Origin: Moritella sp.
GTDB lineage: Bacteria; Pseudomonadota; Gammaproteobacteria; Enterobacterales; Moritellaceae
Direction of reading: 5' to 3'
DNA: 64,000 nt
Assembly (NCBI RefSeq): GCF_013215705.1
Contig: NZ_JABSQR010000021.1
Coordinates: forward strand, 33,149-97,148
The notes beneath the pieces were generated by a model. It worked only from the letters and a program-made list of their open reading frames with translations, had not been told where the DNA came from and made no database searches. Positions 1-8,528 of the stretch are shown piece after piece; the stretch's first letter is position 1; each line of letters opens with the position of its first letter. Made by a program: the position numbers and the translations under genes.

Positions 1-42
1 CAAGCGTTAGCACAATTAAATTCAGCTGAACAAGGTCACTAA
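1..42 (+). CDS. 3' end of an unidentified gene (partial)
   Basis: The window opens inside a reading frame that gives 13 codons (ending ...LNSAEQGH) followed by TAA. The next gene starts five bases later in the same direction, so the two could be co-transcribed. The fragment is too short to assign a family, and it could also be a chance open frame. Confidence 0.4.
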   Translation, partial: QALAQLNSAEQGH

Positions 43-47
43 ACACA

Positions 48-995
48 ATGAAACTCACGGTTTTTCAGCTAGAGCAGCTATTACAACTTGCGACAGATGC
101 AGCATTAAAAGCAGGAACATTCATCAATAGCGTTGATAGAAGTTCACTGCTAGTACACAGCAAACAGGCTGGTTCGAGTTTAAGTGCGCAGGTAGTAACG
201 CAAGTGGATTTGGATAGCCAAGCAATTATATTGGAGATACTGCAGCCTACTATCCAGCAATATGATATTGCCCTGTTGACCGAAGAAAATGCCAGCGAAG
301 AAGATGTAGCAACCCACGCCCGTTTTAATAAAGACTATTTCTGGTGTATCGATCCACTCGATGGCACCCTGCCCTTCATTGAAGGTGGTAGTGGCTTTGC
401 CGTGTCTATCGCTTTAGTCGATATTGCAGGTAATCCGATCATTGGCGTGGTACATAACCCAAGCACAGGTGATACCTACCAGGCCATTAATGCACAACCA
501 CAGACATCAAAAGTATTGAAGAATGGATCGCCTTGGCAGCCTGAACGGCTTGAGGAGTACAGCCATTCATTAAGTTTGTATATCGACCGCAGTTTCCAGC
601 AAGACCCACGTTATCCGGCTGTCCTTGAGCAATTAACGGTTTTTTCTAAGCAACAAGGTTTAGTACTGCAAGTGATTAAAACTAATGGTGCAGTGATGAA
701 TGCAATTGGCGTACTTGAAAATGCCCCCGCTTGTTACTTAAAATTACCCAAAGCACAACTAGGAGGCGGTAGCTTATGGGATTTCAGTGCTACAGCAGCA
801 ATTACCCAAGCATTGTCAGCTCAGTATTTAGCGTCATCTTCGCCAATGCTCTGCGCAGTAAGTGACTCTCAAGGCGCAGCTTTAGATCTTAATCGCAGCG
901 ACTCTAATTACATGAATCATAAAGGGGTGCTGTATACCATAGGGAGCATCAAGGAAATGTTAACGCCTCATCAACTGCTGACTTTTGCATTGTAA
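48..995 (+). CDS. Inositol-monophosphatase-family phosphatase (CysQ/SuhB-like)
   Basis: A 315-residue protein with the two metal-binding signatures of the inositol monophosphatase/FBPase/CysQ fold: DPLDGT at residues 102-107, preceded by a TEE acidic motif near 78-80, and a C-terminal GGSLWDFSATAA motif (W-D-x-x-A). The family uses Mg2+ to remove phosphate from substrates such as inositol phosphates or 3'-phosphoadenosine nucleotides. The substrate cannot be decided from sequence alone. It is longer than SuhB or CysQ (about 250-270 residues). Its last 25 bases overlap the convergent DUF1275 gene. A degraded second copy of its 3' third lies beyond that gene (1819-2070). Confidence 0.8.
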   Translation: MKLTVFQLEQLLQLATDAALKAGTFINSVDRSSLLVHSKQAGSSLSAQVVTQVDLDSQAIILEILQPTIQQYDIALLTEENASEEDVATHARFNKDYFWCIDPLDGTLPFIEGGSGFAVSIALVDIAGNPIIGVVHNPSTGDTYQAINAQPQTSKVLKNGSPWQPERLEEYSHSLSLYIDRSFQQDPRYPAVLEQLTVFSKQQGLVLQVIKTNGAVMNAIGVLENAPACYLKLPKAQLGGGSLWDFSATAAITQALSAQYLASSSPMLCAVSDSQGAALDLNRSDSNYMNHKGVLYTIGSIKEMLTPHQLLTFAL

Positions 996-1633
996 ATTGA
1001 ATAAGAAAAAGCCAACAACAAACAGATACCAGCGGGGATATATAGGGCATAAAAATTTAACACACTGAAAAAACACGCACCTAATGTGCCGCCCGAAATA
1101 AACCCTATGATAATTATCATAAACAATGATGCCTTTCTTTTATCAAATTGTTCACCTCTCAATCTCGCCCCTAACATAATACCCAAATCAGTAAATATAC
1201 CGGTTAAATGCGTTGTTCGGATAACCGCACCGCTGTAAGTAGTGACGAGTGCGTTCTGTAAGCCACAAGCCGCTGAAACCAAATAATTACCTTGCACTGA
1301 GCCCTCGACTAAGAAATAAATAGAACCCAAAATAAACATGGCTTCTAAAGCAAGCAGGCCACTGTAGTTTCGACCCAACTTTAATGCGCCACTACGCAGG
1401 AAATAACCCGATATAACAGAACCCATTACGAAGCTAAGGATAACTAAAGCCAAATGCAGCACATCAGAAAAATTTGAGTTTATAATTCCAGTGCCAAGCA
1501 GTGTCGCGGTACCAGATAAGTGTGAGACGGCTTGGTGCTTGAAGCCTAATAATCCAATAGAATTGATAAGCCCTGCAACCAGAGCAAGAACAAACGAACC
1601 ATATTCTACCCAGCGGGGTAATTTTGAAATCAC
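971..1633 (-). CDS. DUF1275 (YoaK-family) membrane protein
   Basis: A 220-residue, strongly hydrophobic protein with about six membrane segments. The early GLINSIGLLGF stretch, the SHLSGTATLLG motif and the later TTHLTGIFTDLG motif are typical of DUF1275/YoaK inner-membrane proteins, whose transport role is unproven. The start is GTG at 1633, preceded by AAAGG at suitable spacing. It is convergent with the phosphatase gene and their 3' ends overlap by 25 bp, so neither has room for a separate terminator. It sits exactly between the intact phosphatase gene and a broken copy of that gene's 3' end, which suggests it arrived during a local rearrangement. Confidence 0.75.
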   Translation of the reverse strand: MISKLPRWVEYGSFVLALVAGLINSIGLLGFKHQAVSHLSGTATLLGTGIINSNFSDVLHLALVILSFVMGSVISGYFLRSGALKLGRNYSGLLALEAMFILGSIYFLVEGSVQGNYLVSAACGLQNALVTTYSGAVIRTTHLTGIFTDLGIMLGARLRGEQFDKRKASLFMIIIIGFISGGTLGACFFSVLNFYALYIPAGICLLLAFSYSIYNAKVSS

Positions 1634-1818
1634 GACAATCCTTTAGCTTGTTAAATGGAATGCCGTATAACGTGAATTCCATTGTCATTTTATTACGATG
1701 CACAGTAGCAAATTTATTATTAATTACAAATCGAGAATCAAATATAGTGACTCTAAATCAAATAAAATACAGTAAACATACTAAAGCCTATTGTACCTGT
1801 ATATAAAATTAGCTGAAC

Positions 1819-2070
1819 GATTGGTGTACTCTAAAATGCCCCAGCTTGTTATGTTAAATGACCTAAACCACAACTCGGTGGCGGTAGCTTATGAGATTTC
1901 AGTGCTACGGCAGCAATAATTCAAGCACTGTCAGTTCAGTATTTAGCGTCATCTGTGGAAGAATGCTGTGGAGATAGTGATTATCAGGGCGCGCCTTTAG
2001 ATCTTAATCGTGTAGATTCTAATTACATGAATCATAAAGGGGTGCTGTATACCAGTGGGTTGCAGCATCA
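1819..2070 (+). pseudogene. Decayed duplicate of the phosphatase 3' end
   Basis: This stretch aligns with bases about 704-950 of the upstream phosphatase gene. The matching landmarks are the coding for GGSL-W-DFSATAA, SAQYLASS and LDLNR-DSNYMNHKGVLYT. The Trp codon of the WD motif has become TGA, small indels shift the frame, and no 5' part of the gene is present. It is therefore a non-functional remnant of a second, diverged copy. A short open frame within it (1955-2143) is a by-product. Confidence 0.85.
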
Positions 2071-2242
2071 GATTTTATCTGATATCAAGATTATTATTCA
2101 TGTCCCCGTTAAACTGATAAACCCAAGGTTATTAAATATTTAATGAACACTCCTTGTTGAATACTTTTGACTCTTTCAAGTTCTAGCATCCAGAACTTGT
2201 CTCTTTACTTTAAAACAGCAACCTTAGTACGACTTGATATGA

Positions 2243-2845
2243 CTAATCACCAAAGAAACGTTTATCTGAACCATATTTGGTCTTTAGAAGATAATTCACA
2301 TCTCTATGCAGTCGGAACTTTCTAATTTCTCCAGTAGTTAATACAATTTCAAATTTCATCCGCGTCGACAAAATCAAAAAATACAACCGTAAACCAGAGA
2401 TTTCGTTATTGGTTATAAAATGCTTAAACATTAAATCCAAATCTAATTCTGCCTCTAAATCTGCCGTTGGACCTAAAGTCTTTTTGTTATCAGAAGTTTT
2501 ATATTTAATTGCTTTATCACTTGCATAGCATGACGCAGATTCGTTTCCGACCAAATAATCAATGCAACGCATTACTTTCATAAATCCATGTATTTGAAGT
2601 CTTGGCGTGTCATCAATAATCAAAAGCGGAAGTCTAATACTTCTAATAGTTATAGGCCTCTCGCTCTTGTTAACGACATTAAATAAAGCTACTGGACGGC
2701 CATCTATTTCTCGTAAGGATGATTTAGCTATTATTATAATCCTCTTTGAATGCCAAAGGTAAGTAAACCCTAAAATTGCAATGAAGACTCCAAGAATACT
2801 GATATATGGAGAAAGAGAAGAAAATTCATCTACTAACATGTTCAT
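2243..2845 (-). CDS. Hypothetical protein with one N-terminal membrane anchor
   Basis: A 200-residue protein with one clear hydrophobic segment at about residues 15-32 (SILGVFIAILGFTYLW), followed by basic residues and a soluble, mixed alpha/beta-like region, so it is probably anchored with the bulk in the cytoplasm. I do not recognise the family. It is AT-rich like the genes upstream of it and lies on the same strand as the ABC-3C operon, 87 bp after the small 89-residue gene. It may be cargo or an accessory part of that island, but nothing in the protein shows this. Confidence 0.5.
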   Translation of the reverse strand: MNMLVDEFSSLSPYISILGVFIAILGFTYLWHSKRIIIIAKSSLREIDGRPVALFNVVNKSERPITIRSIRLPLLIIDDTPRLQIHGFMKVMRCIDYLVGNESASCYASDKAIKYKTSDNKKTLGPTADLEAELDLDLMFKHFITNNEISGLRLYFLILSTRMKFEIVLTTGEIRKFRLHRDVNYLLKTKYGSDKRFFGD

Positions 2846-2932
2846 AATCTCAAATTATAATCCTGCCAACAGCGGCAAGCATTTTTCAGTCAAAGAGGCA
2901 TACGCCTAATTTTTCGCGCCTTATGGCAGTAA

Positions 2933-3202
2933 TTACGCTAGACGCCATGGTCCAGACTCTGACACTCGCTCAACTTTACCCTCAGAGGCTAACTCTTGAA
3001 CGATTGCAGATACCCAATACTGCTGATTTGATGAGGTTGTTTTAGGGTAATGCCCCCAATCAAAACCACACGCCCTAAAAATGGTAGCAAGCTTCATGCC
3101 TTCACTATTTGGCTGACACATTGAGTTCGACAGCATAAATTCTAAAATTAGTTCTTTAGATAACGCTCGGATTTTATTTCCACGATCTTCAAATGAATTC
3201 AT
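2933..3202 (-). CDS. Small putative winged-helix protein
   Basis: An 89-residue protein. The pattern of an N-terminal helix, a helix pair around residues 35-50 and a C-terminal VQELASEGKVERV...PWRLA segment resembles a winged helix, where the last strand and wing follow the recognition helix. The start is supported by GGGAG five bases upstream of ATG. It lies 153 bp after the Rad50-like gene on the same strand. It might regulate the neighbouring conflict system, which is an inference from position and fold resemblance only. No close family is recognised. Confidence 0.5.
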   Translation of the reverse strand: MNSFEDRGNKIRALSKELILEFMLSNSMCQPNSEGMKLATIFRACGFDWGHYPKTTSSNQQYWVSAIVQELASEGKVERVSESGPWRLA

Positions 3203-3355
3203 AATACTCCCTGTTTAGTTTGTAGTAGTACAGTAATTTTGGCCACCTAACTAGAGACAAGATCACATATCCAAAAGGTGAAAAATAATATCACTACAAC
3301 TTCACCTCCGGAGTAACAAAGGAAAATTAACTTCATTTTCCTTTGTTACTTACAG

Positions 3356-5752
3356 CTACGCTTCTAATCGTTTCTTCTTCATATTTATAGGTAAAGACTT
3401 TAGACCCGCTTCGCTGTATTTATAATGAAAGTAATTAGCGACTTTACTTTCATGAGTGGATAATAATACTTGCATATCAGGGAACTCATATCTCATCATC
3501 TGAACAAACGAAGCCATATTAACTTCGTCCATGGTTTGTACTGGATCATCAATCATCAAAGTTGAGAGCTTTGATGGGTAAACTTTATTCATCGCCAGCA
3601 TAAATGAAATAACAACACCTGCAAGCTGTCCTGAACTCATTGTATTCCACGCATCATGACTATCATTGGGAGTAGCACTAAACTGCATAAATCCCTTAGC
3701 ATTATTCGTTTCTGGGGTAATTAAAAAGATACCACTACCTTCAGGTCTAGATTGTAATATTTTAGAACTATAAACAAAAAGCGGTATGGCAATATGTTTA
3801 GCTACATCTTTTTCATACGCTTTAATTTCATATTTATATTTCTTACTAAGATCCATTATCTCAGTTCGTTTTACCGTTAATTTCCTAAGTTTTTCTTTTA
3901 GATCTGAAATTATTATCTCTTTAGCTTTATACGATGTAGAATTTTGTTGCACCATTAACCGAGATAGTAATGTTAAGTCCTTACTAATATCGTTTGAATT
4001 AATAGACAATTTATCATTCTCATCAAATGCTAAGTTAAGAGTTTTAAAATCATGAACAAAAGTTAAGTACGTTTTGGGCACTTCATCTAAGTATAAGTGT
4101 ATATGACTGTTGATAAATGTAATCAGTTGTTCTTTGCTTTCGCTATAATTTTCATTAATTTCAAGTAAAGACTTATCAGTAAATGATGAGCAATCTCCAA
4201 TATTTGATATAAGCCAATTCTTAACTACAACCATACGTTCAAATTCAAGTTTCTCAATATTTTTTATCTTCTTCAAATTTTCAAAATCAAAGTGTATGTA
4301 TTTATCATACTTAGTCACAAATAGCCTCATTTTCGAAACCAAAGGGATCACAAGTCTTTTTATAAGATTTTTAGTAACAACCGTTAATGACTTACCATTT
4401 TCACCTAACTGCCCTTCAAAAAATGTTGTTTGTACATTATATTCATCGAGTAAATCTTGCAGTTTTGGTTTTAAATCACCGCATAACGGACAAGGTACAT
4501 TTAGATACTCTGTAGTATCATCATGACCAAGATGCTCTCTGTAATTGGATAATAAATTATCGCGGTTTTCATTAATTTTAATTAATAATGAACTTAATGA
4601 ACCATTAGTCTTTGATAAACTATCAAAAGCTATTACATCTGAAGCAGATTTATCATATTGTGTTGGGAAGTACCCTTTATATTTATTTAAAATATCTTCA
4701 TTAAGGGTATTTGGCTCATCGTCATAAAGTTTTATTAACTCATTATAAATATTCGCTTTCTTATTTGCACTTTTCCAAACCGAGTAATGTTTAGTCAACT
4801 TTACTATTTCATCATAACTATCAACGACACCAAACTTCATATAACTATCAAGTTGAGTTGTAGGATCTATTGTAATTTGTTTAATAAGGTGATTGAATTT
4901 GATACTTTCAAAATATAAAGGGTTTTTTAAAACCCAGTCAACGCCTTTTAAATTATTTCTGTATGCTTCAAGTTGTTCAACAGTGTTAGATGATAAATCA
5001 CTGAAAATAGAAAGTTTTCCACTTCCTAAATTATTTTCTTTATCATTTTCGTCAATGGTCGGTTTCGATAACTGGGCTAAATCTAATTCAGCGTTAGTGA
5101 AAACAGGAGTATAAAAATAAATTTTTTCTTTTAATTTTTCCGAAAGTAAATCTAACTTAGTTACCTTATCTGTTTCTTTTGTTGTACCAAATAAGTGGCT
5201 TATTTTATTATGTCGCGTGCTTTCATCAAGTTTTAAAAAATGGCATGTTTCCTCTTGTTGGATATAATTAAATAAGGTAAACGTTGAATCTAGTTTTTCA
5301 TTTTCTAAAAGATTTTGTAAACCATCTACATCTAATTGTGTTTTTCTAATATTATTACTAGTGACATCATCCGGCCACTGTTCAGATTCAAAACGTTTGA
5401 TAACATTTTTGTAATCAGAAACCCTCCCTTCAGCCCCTGAAATATCTGCAGGTATATATATGCCGATGACTAAAGATGTTTCATCATTATTCAGCAGTTC
5501 CAAGTGAATCGTGGTTTGCTTTCCGTTATCACCTTTAAGAATATGATCCTTTTTAACTTTGGTGTCAGTTTGCTTGATTCGAGAAATCTCACCTGTGAAA
5601 CACAATTCAACAGCATCAAATATTGTCGTTTTACCAAAACCGTTAGGGCCATCAAAAAGAATTAAATCATTACCGGTAAAGTCAAAATAAACTGGTTCGA
5701 TAAAAGATTTAAAATTTTCGATCCGCATTCGTCCTAATTTAATCATCAACAT
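3356..5752 (-). CDS. Rad50/SMC-like ATPase of an ABC-three-component system
   Basis: A 798-residue ABC-type ATPase with a split nucleotide-binding domain. Walker A GPNGFGKT is at residues 35-42, with a Q-loop near 162-168 (NYIQQEE). A central CPLC motif (Cys421, Cys424) resembles a Rad50 zinc hook at the tip of a predicted coiled coil. The ABC signature SSGQ is at about 706, Walker B LMIDDP ends around 737, and an H-loop STHE is at about 765. The protein is shorter than Rad50 and fits the ATPase of ABC-3C conflict systems. Its start overlaps the preceding gene by 14 bp; ATG 5746 is an alternative start. AT-rich composition suggests transfer. Confidence 0.85.
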   Translation of the reverse strand: MLMIKLGRMRIENFKSFIEPVYFDFTGNDLILFDGPNGFGKTTIFDAVELCFTGEISRIKQTDTKVKKDHILKGDNGKQTTIHLELLNNDETSLVIGIYIPADISGAEGRVSDYKNVIKRFESEQWPDDVTSNNIRKTQLDVDGLQNLLENEKLDSTFTLFNYIQQEETCHFLKLDESTRHNKISHLFGTTKETDKVTKLDLLSEKLKEKIYFYTPVFTNAELDLAQLSKPTIDENDKENNLGSGKLSIFSDLSSNTVEQLEAYRNNLKGVDWVLKNPLYFESIKFNHLIKQITIDPTTQLDSYMKFGVVDSYDEIVKLTKHYSVWKSANKKANIYNELIKLYDDEPNTLNEDILNKYKGYFPTQYDKSASDVIAFDSLSKTNGSLSSLLIKINENRDNLLSNYREHLGHDDTTEYLNVPCPLCGDLKPKLQDLLDEYNVQTTFFEGQLGENGKSLTVVTKNLIKRLVIPLVSKMRLFVTKYDKYIHFDFENLKKIKNIEKLEFERMVVVKNWLISNIGDCSSFTDKSLLEINENYSESKEQLITFINSHIHLYLDEVPKTYLTFVHDFKTLNLAFDENDKLSINSNDISKDLTLLSRLMVQQNSTSYKAKEIIISDLKEKLRKLTVKRTEIMDLSKKYKYEIKAYEKDVAKHIAIPLFVYSSKILQSRPEGSGIFLITPETNNAKGFMQFSATPNDSHDAWNTMSSGQLAGVVISFMLAMNKVYPSKLSTLMIDDPVQTMDEVNMASFVQMMRYEFPDMQVLLSTHESKVANYFHYKYSEAGLKSLPINMKKKRLEA

Positions 5753-6494
5753 TTTCCTTTACTATTTCGGCAAACCAATCGTCTAACTTATTTATATCAA
5801 GAGCTAATAATTCATCACAGTTTACTCGCTGTAGTTCTGATAATTTACTGTCTATTTTTTGTTGTAAATTTTCCTGACTAGATTCCTTAACCAGTAACGT
5901 TAAGAACGGAAGTTTTTCATAGAGCTTCGCTACAAAAGAATATTCAATTCCTTTATCAGTCACCCCTAATCGCTCAGAGTTAGTAAACTCATTAAATCGT
6001 CCAGTATCTGAGATCAAGTGTTGAACATAAGGGATATAGTTGTCTTTGTGTTCATCAAAACAACTTGTAATAATTGGAAGTTCTTTTGTAGATATTGATA
6101 AGACTTGTTTCTTAAAAAAATATGGATCTTCTTCAATCAAAATAGCCTGTTTCATCACATCATTTTTTACACTATCGTCATAATAACTCACAATAATTAA
6201 GGTTGCATTTTTATCAAATGAAGATGATATCTTTACTTTATCACTATTTATTTGTTCAAATTTATCGGTGCCATTTTTAATTAATGAAGCTAATTTTATT
6301 TGAATATCGTTAGTAACATAAGGAAGTAATTTTTCAGGAACGTTGAGATAGATGAAGTAATCGCCTTGCCGTTTATGGGCGATATATATTTCAGTTGAAA
6401 AATCATAATCTTCCTCAACGTATTCAATTTTTGCTAAAGAAAATGCTGATTCAATGAAAATACATGCCATCAGCTTATCAAATAAGTTATCCAT
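5739..6494 (-). CDS. Probable ABC-3C middle component
   Basis: A 251-residue acidic, soluble protein without a confidently recognised domain. It sits between a nuclease-like effector gene and a Rad50-like ATPase gene, overlapping both (8 bp upstream, 14 bp downstream). That is the position of the so-called middle component in ABC-three-component systems, thought to link effector and ATPase. The start is well supported by AGGAG six bases before ATG. The assignment rests mainly on gene order and size. An unrelated adaptor protein remains possible. Confidence 0.6.
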   Translation of the reverse strand: MDNLFDKLMACIFIESAFSLAKIEYVEEDYDFSTEIYIAHKRQGDYFIYLNVPEKLLPYVTNDIQIKLASLIKNGTDKFEQINSDKVKISSSFDKNATLIIVSYYDDSVKNDVMKQAILIEEDPYFFKKQVLSISTKELPIITSCFDEHKDNYIPYVQHLISDTGRFNEFTNSERLGVTDKGIEYSFVAKLYEKLPFLTLLVKESSQENLQQKIDSKLSELQRVNCDELLALDINKLDDWFAEIVKENVDD

Positions 6495-8133
6495 TAATTT
6501 CTCCTAATGCTTTACGACTGTCCATGAAGCTAACTTCCTTTTTTTCGGTTATTTTATCTGACTCTTTTACTGCTGAATTTGCCTGTTCATAACTTTCGAC
6601 TTCAGTTATTTTTTCTATTCCAGCTGAAATTACATCTTGAGAGTCCGTGGAATTCACGACAATGTAATCAACATTTGCATGAATTAACGATTGGTTGCTA
6701 TGATTGTCGGCTAATCCTTTCCTGACAGTATTAATTTCTCTATCTTTCCGTCTTTCTCTTGAAAAATTAAAGTCAATACAACTAGGTTGATATTCAAAAG
6801 TATTGTTTTGACAACTAAGTGTTAATTTCCCTGATGGCTTACTCACCTCTTGAATGAAATCTAGAAAGATACTTTTAATTTTTTTTGGCTCTGATATCGC
6901 ATCATAAAACTCTCGAGTATTAAAACTCAGTATTTCGTGTGGGTATATTTGCCTTAAGAAGCTAACACAGTCATCTGGAAAATAATCATCTACGATATTT
7001 ATCCGTACTGACTCCAGCCTTGTAATAAACTGATTATATTCCTCAACATCTATATCAGAAGTTGAATACTTCATATCTTCATAAAGCTCTTCTAGCTGTT
7101 CTTTGTAGGCTTTTTCAAAGTTTTCTCGACAAACTAAATTCCAATAAACATTATCTTGAACTCGATAGATTTTTTTTAACTCGCAAACAATTTCCTTAAA
7201 ATAGATACTTGGCTTAGTTCGTTGCAAATAAGGAAGATGAATGTCTCGCTTATCTCTGATATGCTGATGTCTTGTTACTAAATTCTTGTCAATCAATGCA
7301 CATAAAGCCGTTTTATATAATTTAACGTCTGCTTCTGAAAAAGTTGTTCTTAGATGAAATAACGCTAAAAGATCACCGATTTGCCTATCTAGCTCAATAT
7401 TAAGCGCATCATCGGATAATGCTAAATTGTAGGCTGTGGGATTATCAAAGCTAAGAAAGATCTGTTGACAAGAAAGGCTCTTGGGCTGAGCTAACCCAAC
7501 AACTAAATGACTGGGTATTCCATTGGTTTGGGAAATAGCTTCTAAAGGTGGGTTAACTATATCTGCAGTATGAAAATAGGTAGTTGATGAGCGAAACGCT
7601 TTTTGTGACAACAATTCAAAATCATTAAAGCACTTAGTAATATTGTCACGATACTTAGTGTTAACAGATAGTACATTAACCTTCCAATTACGATCTAGTA
7701 ATCCATTACCATCAATAAGTTTGTGATCATTTATTTCACTTTTGATATTTGCTTTTAATCTAGCTGTATCACCTGCTACTTTTACCTTAAAAGTAAAGTA
7801 TTTGAATATATCAGTATCAGACAGCACACCATTCTTCCGATTCAAAATAGTCGTGATTGCTTCAGCATGATCTTTGAACCTATTATCGGCTTTATGTTTG
7901 ACCTGATGAAGTGATAAGTAATTACTACCCTTCTTAATAGCAAAATCTTCGATCCATTCATATTCAATATGGTGTTCACCAAGAAAAACATTAAAAGAGG
8001 GCAGACCTACACCGCATTGAGCTTCATTTAGAATATTTTCCAAGCAAACATAAAGACCAACTTTACCTTGATAATTGTAGCCATTCCAAGAGGGGGTCGC
8101 ATCATGCAACACGCTTTTAACTGAGTCCACCAC
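6487..8133 (-). CDS. ABC-3C effector with N-terminal nuclease-like domain
   Basis: A 548-residue protein. The N-terminal part has PSWNGYNYQGKVGLYVCLE (residues 14-32), then acidic residues around Glu59 and Asp63 (EYEWIED) and LHQVK at 75-79. The E...D...QxK spacing resembles PD-(D/E)xK nucleases of the DUF4297/Cap4 type often found as effectors in prokaryotic conflict systems. The C-terminal half, with an FEYQPSCIDFNF-like segment, would be the ABC-3C-specific region. The start is GTG at 8133 (alternative GTG 8130) with AAAGGA upstream. It is first in an operon with the two genes below it. Nuclease activity is inferred from the motif, not proven. Confidence 0.7.
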   Translation of the reverse strand: MVDSVKSVLHDATPSWNGYNYQGKVGLYVCLENILNEAQCGVGLPSFNVFLGEHHIEYEWIEDFAIKKGSNYLSLHQVKHKADNRFKDHAEAITTILNRKNGVLSDTDIFKYFTFKVKVAGDTARLKANIKSEINDHKLIDGNGLLDRNWKVNVLSVNTKYRDNITKCFNDFELLSQKAFRSSTTYFHTADIVNPPLEAISQTNGIPSHLVVGLAQPKSLSCQQIFLSFDNPTAYNLALSDDALNIELDRQIGDLLALFHLRTTFSEADVKLYKTALCALIDKNLVTRHQHIRDKRDIHLPYLQRTKPSIYFKEIVCELKKIYRVQDNVYWNLVCRENFEKAYKEQLEELYEDMKYSTSDIDVEEYNQFITRLESVRINIVDDYFPDDCVSFLRQIYPHEILSFNTREFYDAISEPKKIKSIFLDFIQEVSKPSGKLTLSCQNNTFEYQPSCIDFNFSRERRKDREINTVRKGLADNHSNQSLIHANVDYIVVNSTDSQDVISAGIEKITEVESYEQANSAVKESDKITEKKEVSFMDSRKALGEING

Positions 8134-8405
8134 TAAAAATTCCTTTAAAATAAAACAGAGTGTAATAACAGGATCATCAATTTACTTTAGCTAGTAATAC
8201 TATGTTCCATACCGCCAATGTTTAGATAAAAAGATAATCGCCACATATATTACTAATTGAGTATTTTCACTTAATACCATCTCAATTTCAATAAGATAAG
8301 TTAACAAATCAATTATGGGTAACAATAAATTTTTAACTAAGAATCCATTAGATTATAAATAATGCAATTTAAGTCATTCGTAATGAGAAAGCGTCCAGAT
8401 AGCTA

Positions 8406-8434
8406 CAAAAAAAGGAAACCAATTGGCTTCCTTT
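8406..8434 (-). terminator. torA: Intrinsic terminator after torA
   Basis: Read on the minus strand, AAAGGAAGCC-AATT-GGTTTCCTTT forms a hairpin directly followed by a run of T (the A-run at 8407-8413 on the plus strand). It lies about 95 bases beyond the torA stop, after two further hairpins. Confidence 0.75.
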
Positions 8435-8443
8435 GTATCATGA

Positions 8444-8498
8444 CAGTGAGGTGAGACTCACTGCGACGTGCATAGTATGGAGGTCGAGACTCCATACT
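8444..8498. other. Two perfect hairpins in the torA 3' UTR
   Basis: CAGTGAG/CTCACTG (8444-8450 with 8457-8463, loop 6) and AGTATGGAG/CTCCATACT (8474-8482 with 8490-8498, loop 7) are perfect inverted repeats. With the terminator at 8406-8434 they make three consecutive stems after the reductase gene. They could protect the mRNA 3' end. The rest of 8134-8528 shows nothing else apart from the likely promoter region of the ABC-3C operon. Confidence 0.6.
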
Positions 8499-8528
8499 TG
8501 TTAAAATCAGCCATTCCTATGTTAAGTG

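Noticed and set aside
1955..2143. 62-codon open frame
   Set aside because: It lies within the decayed copy of the phosphatase gene and has no start context, so it is not called as a gene.
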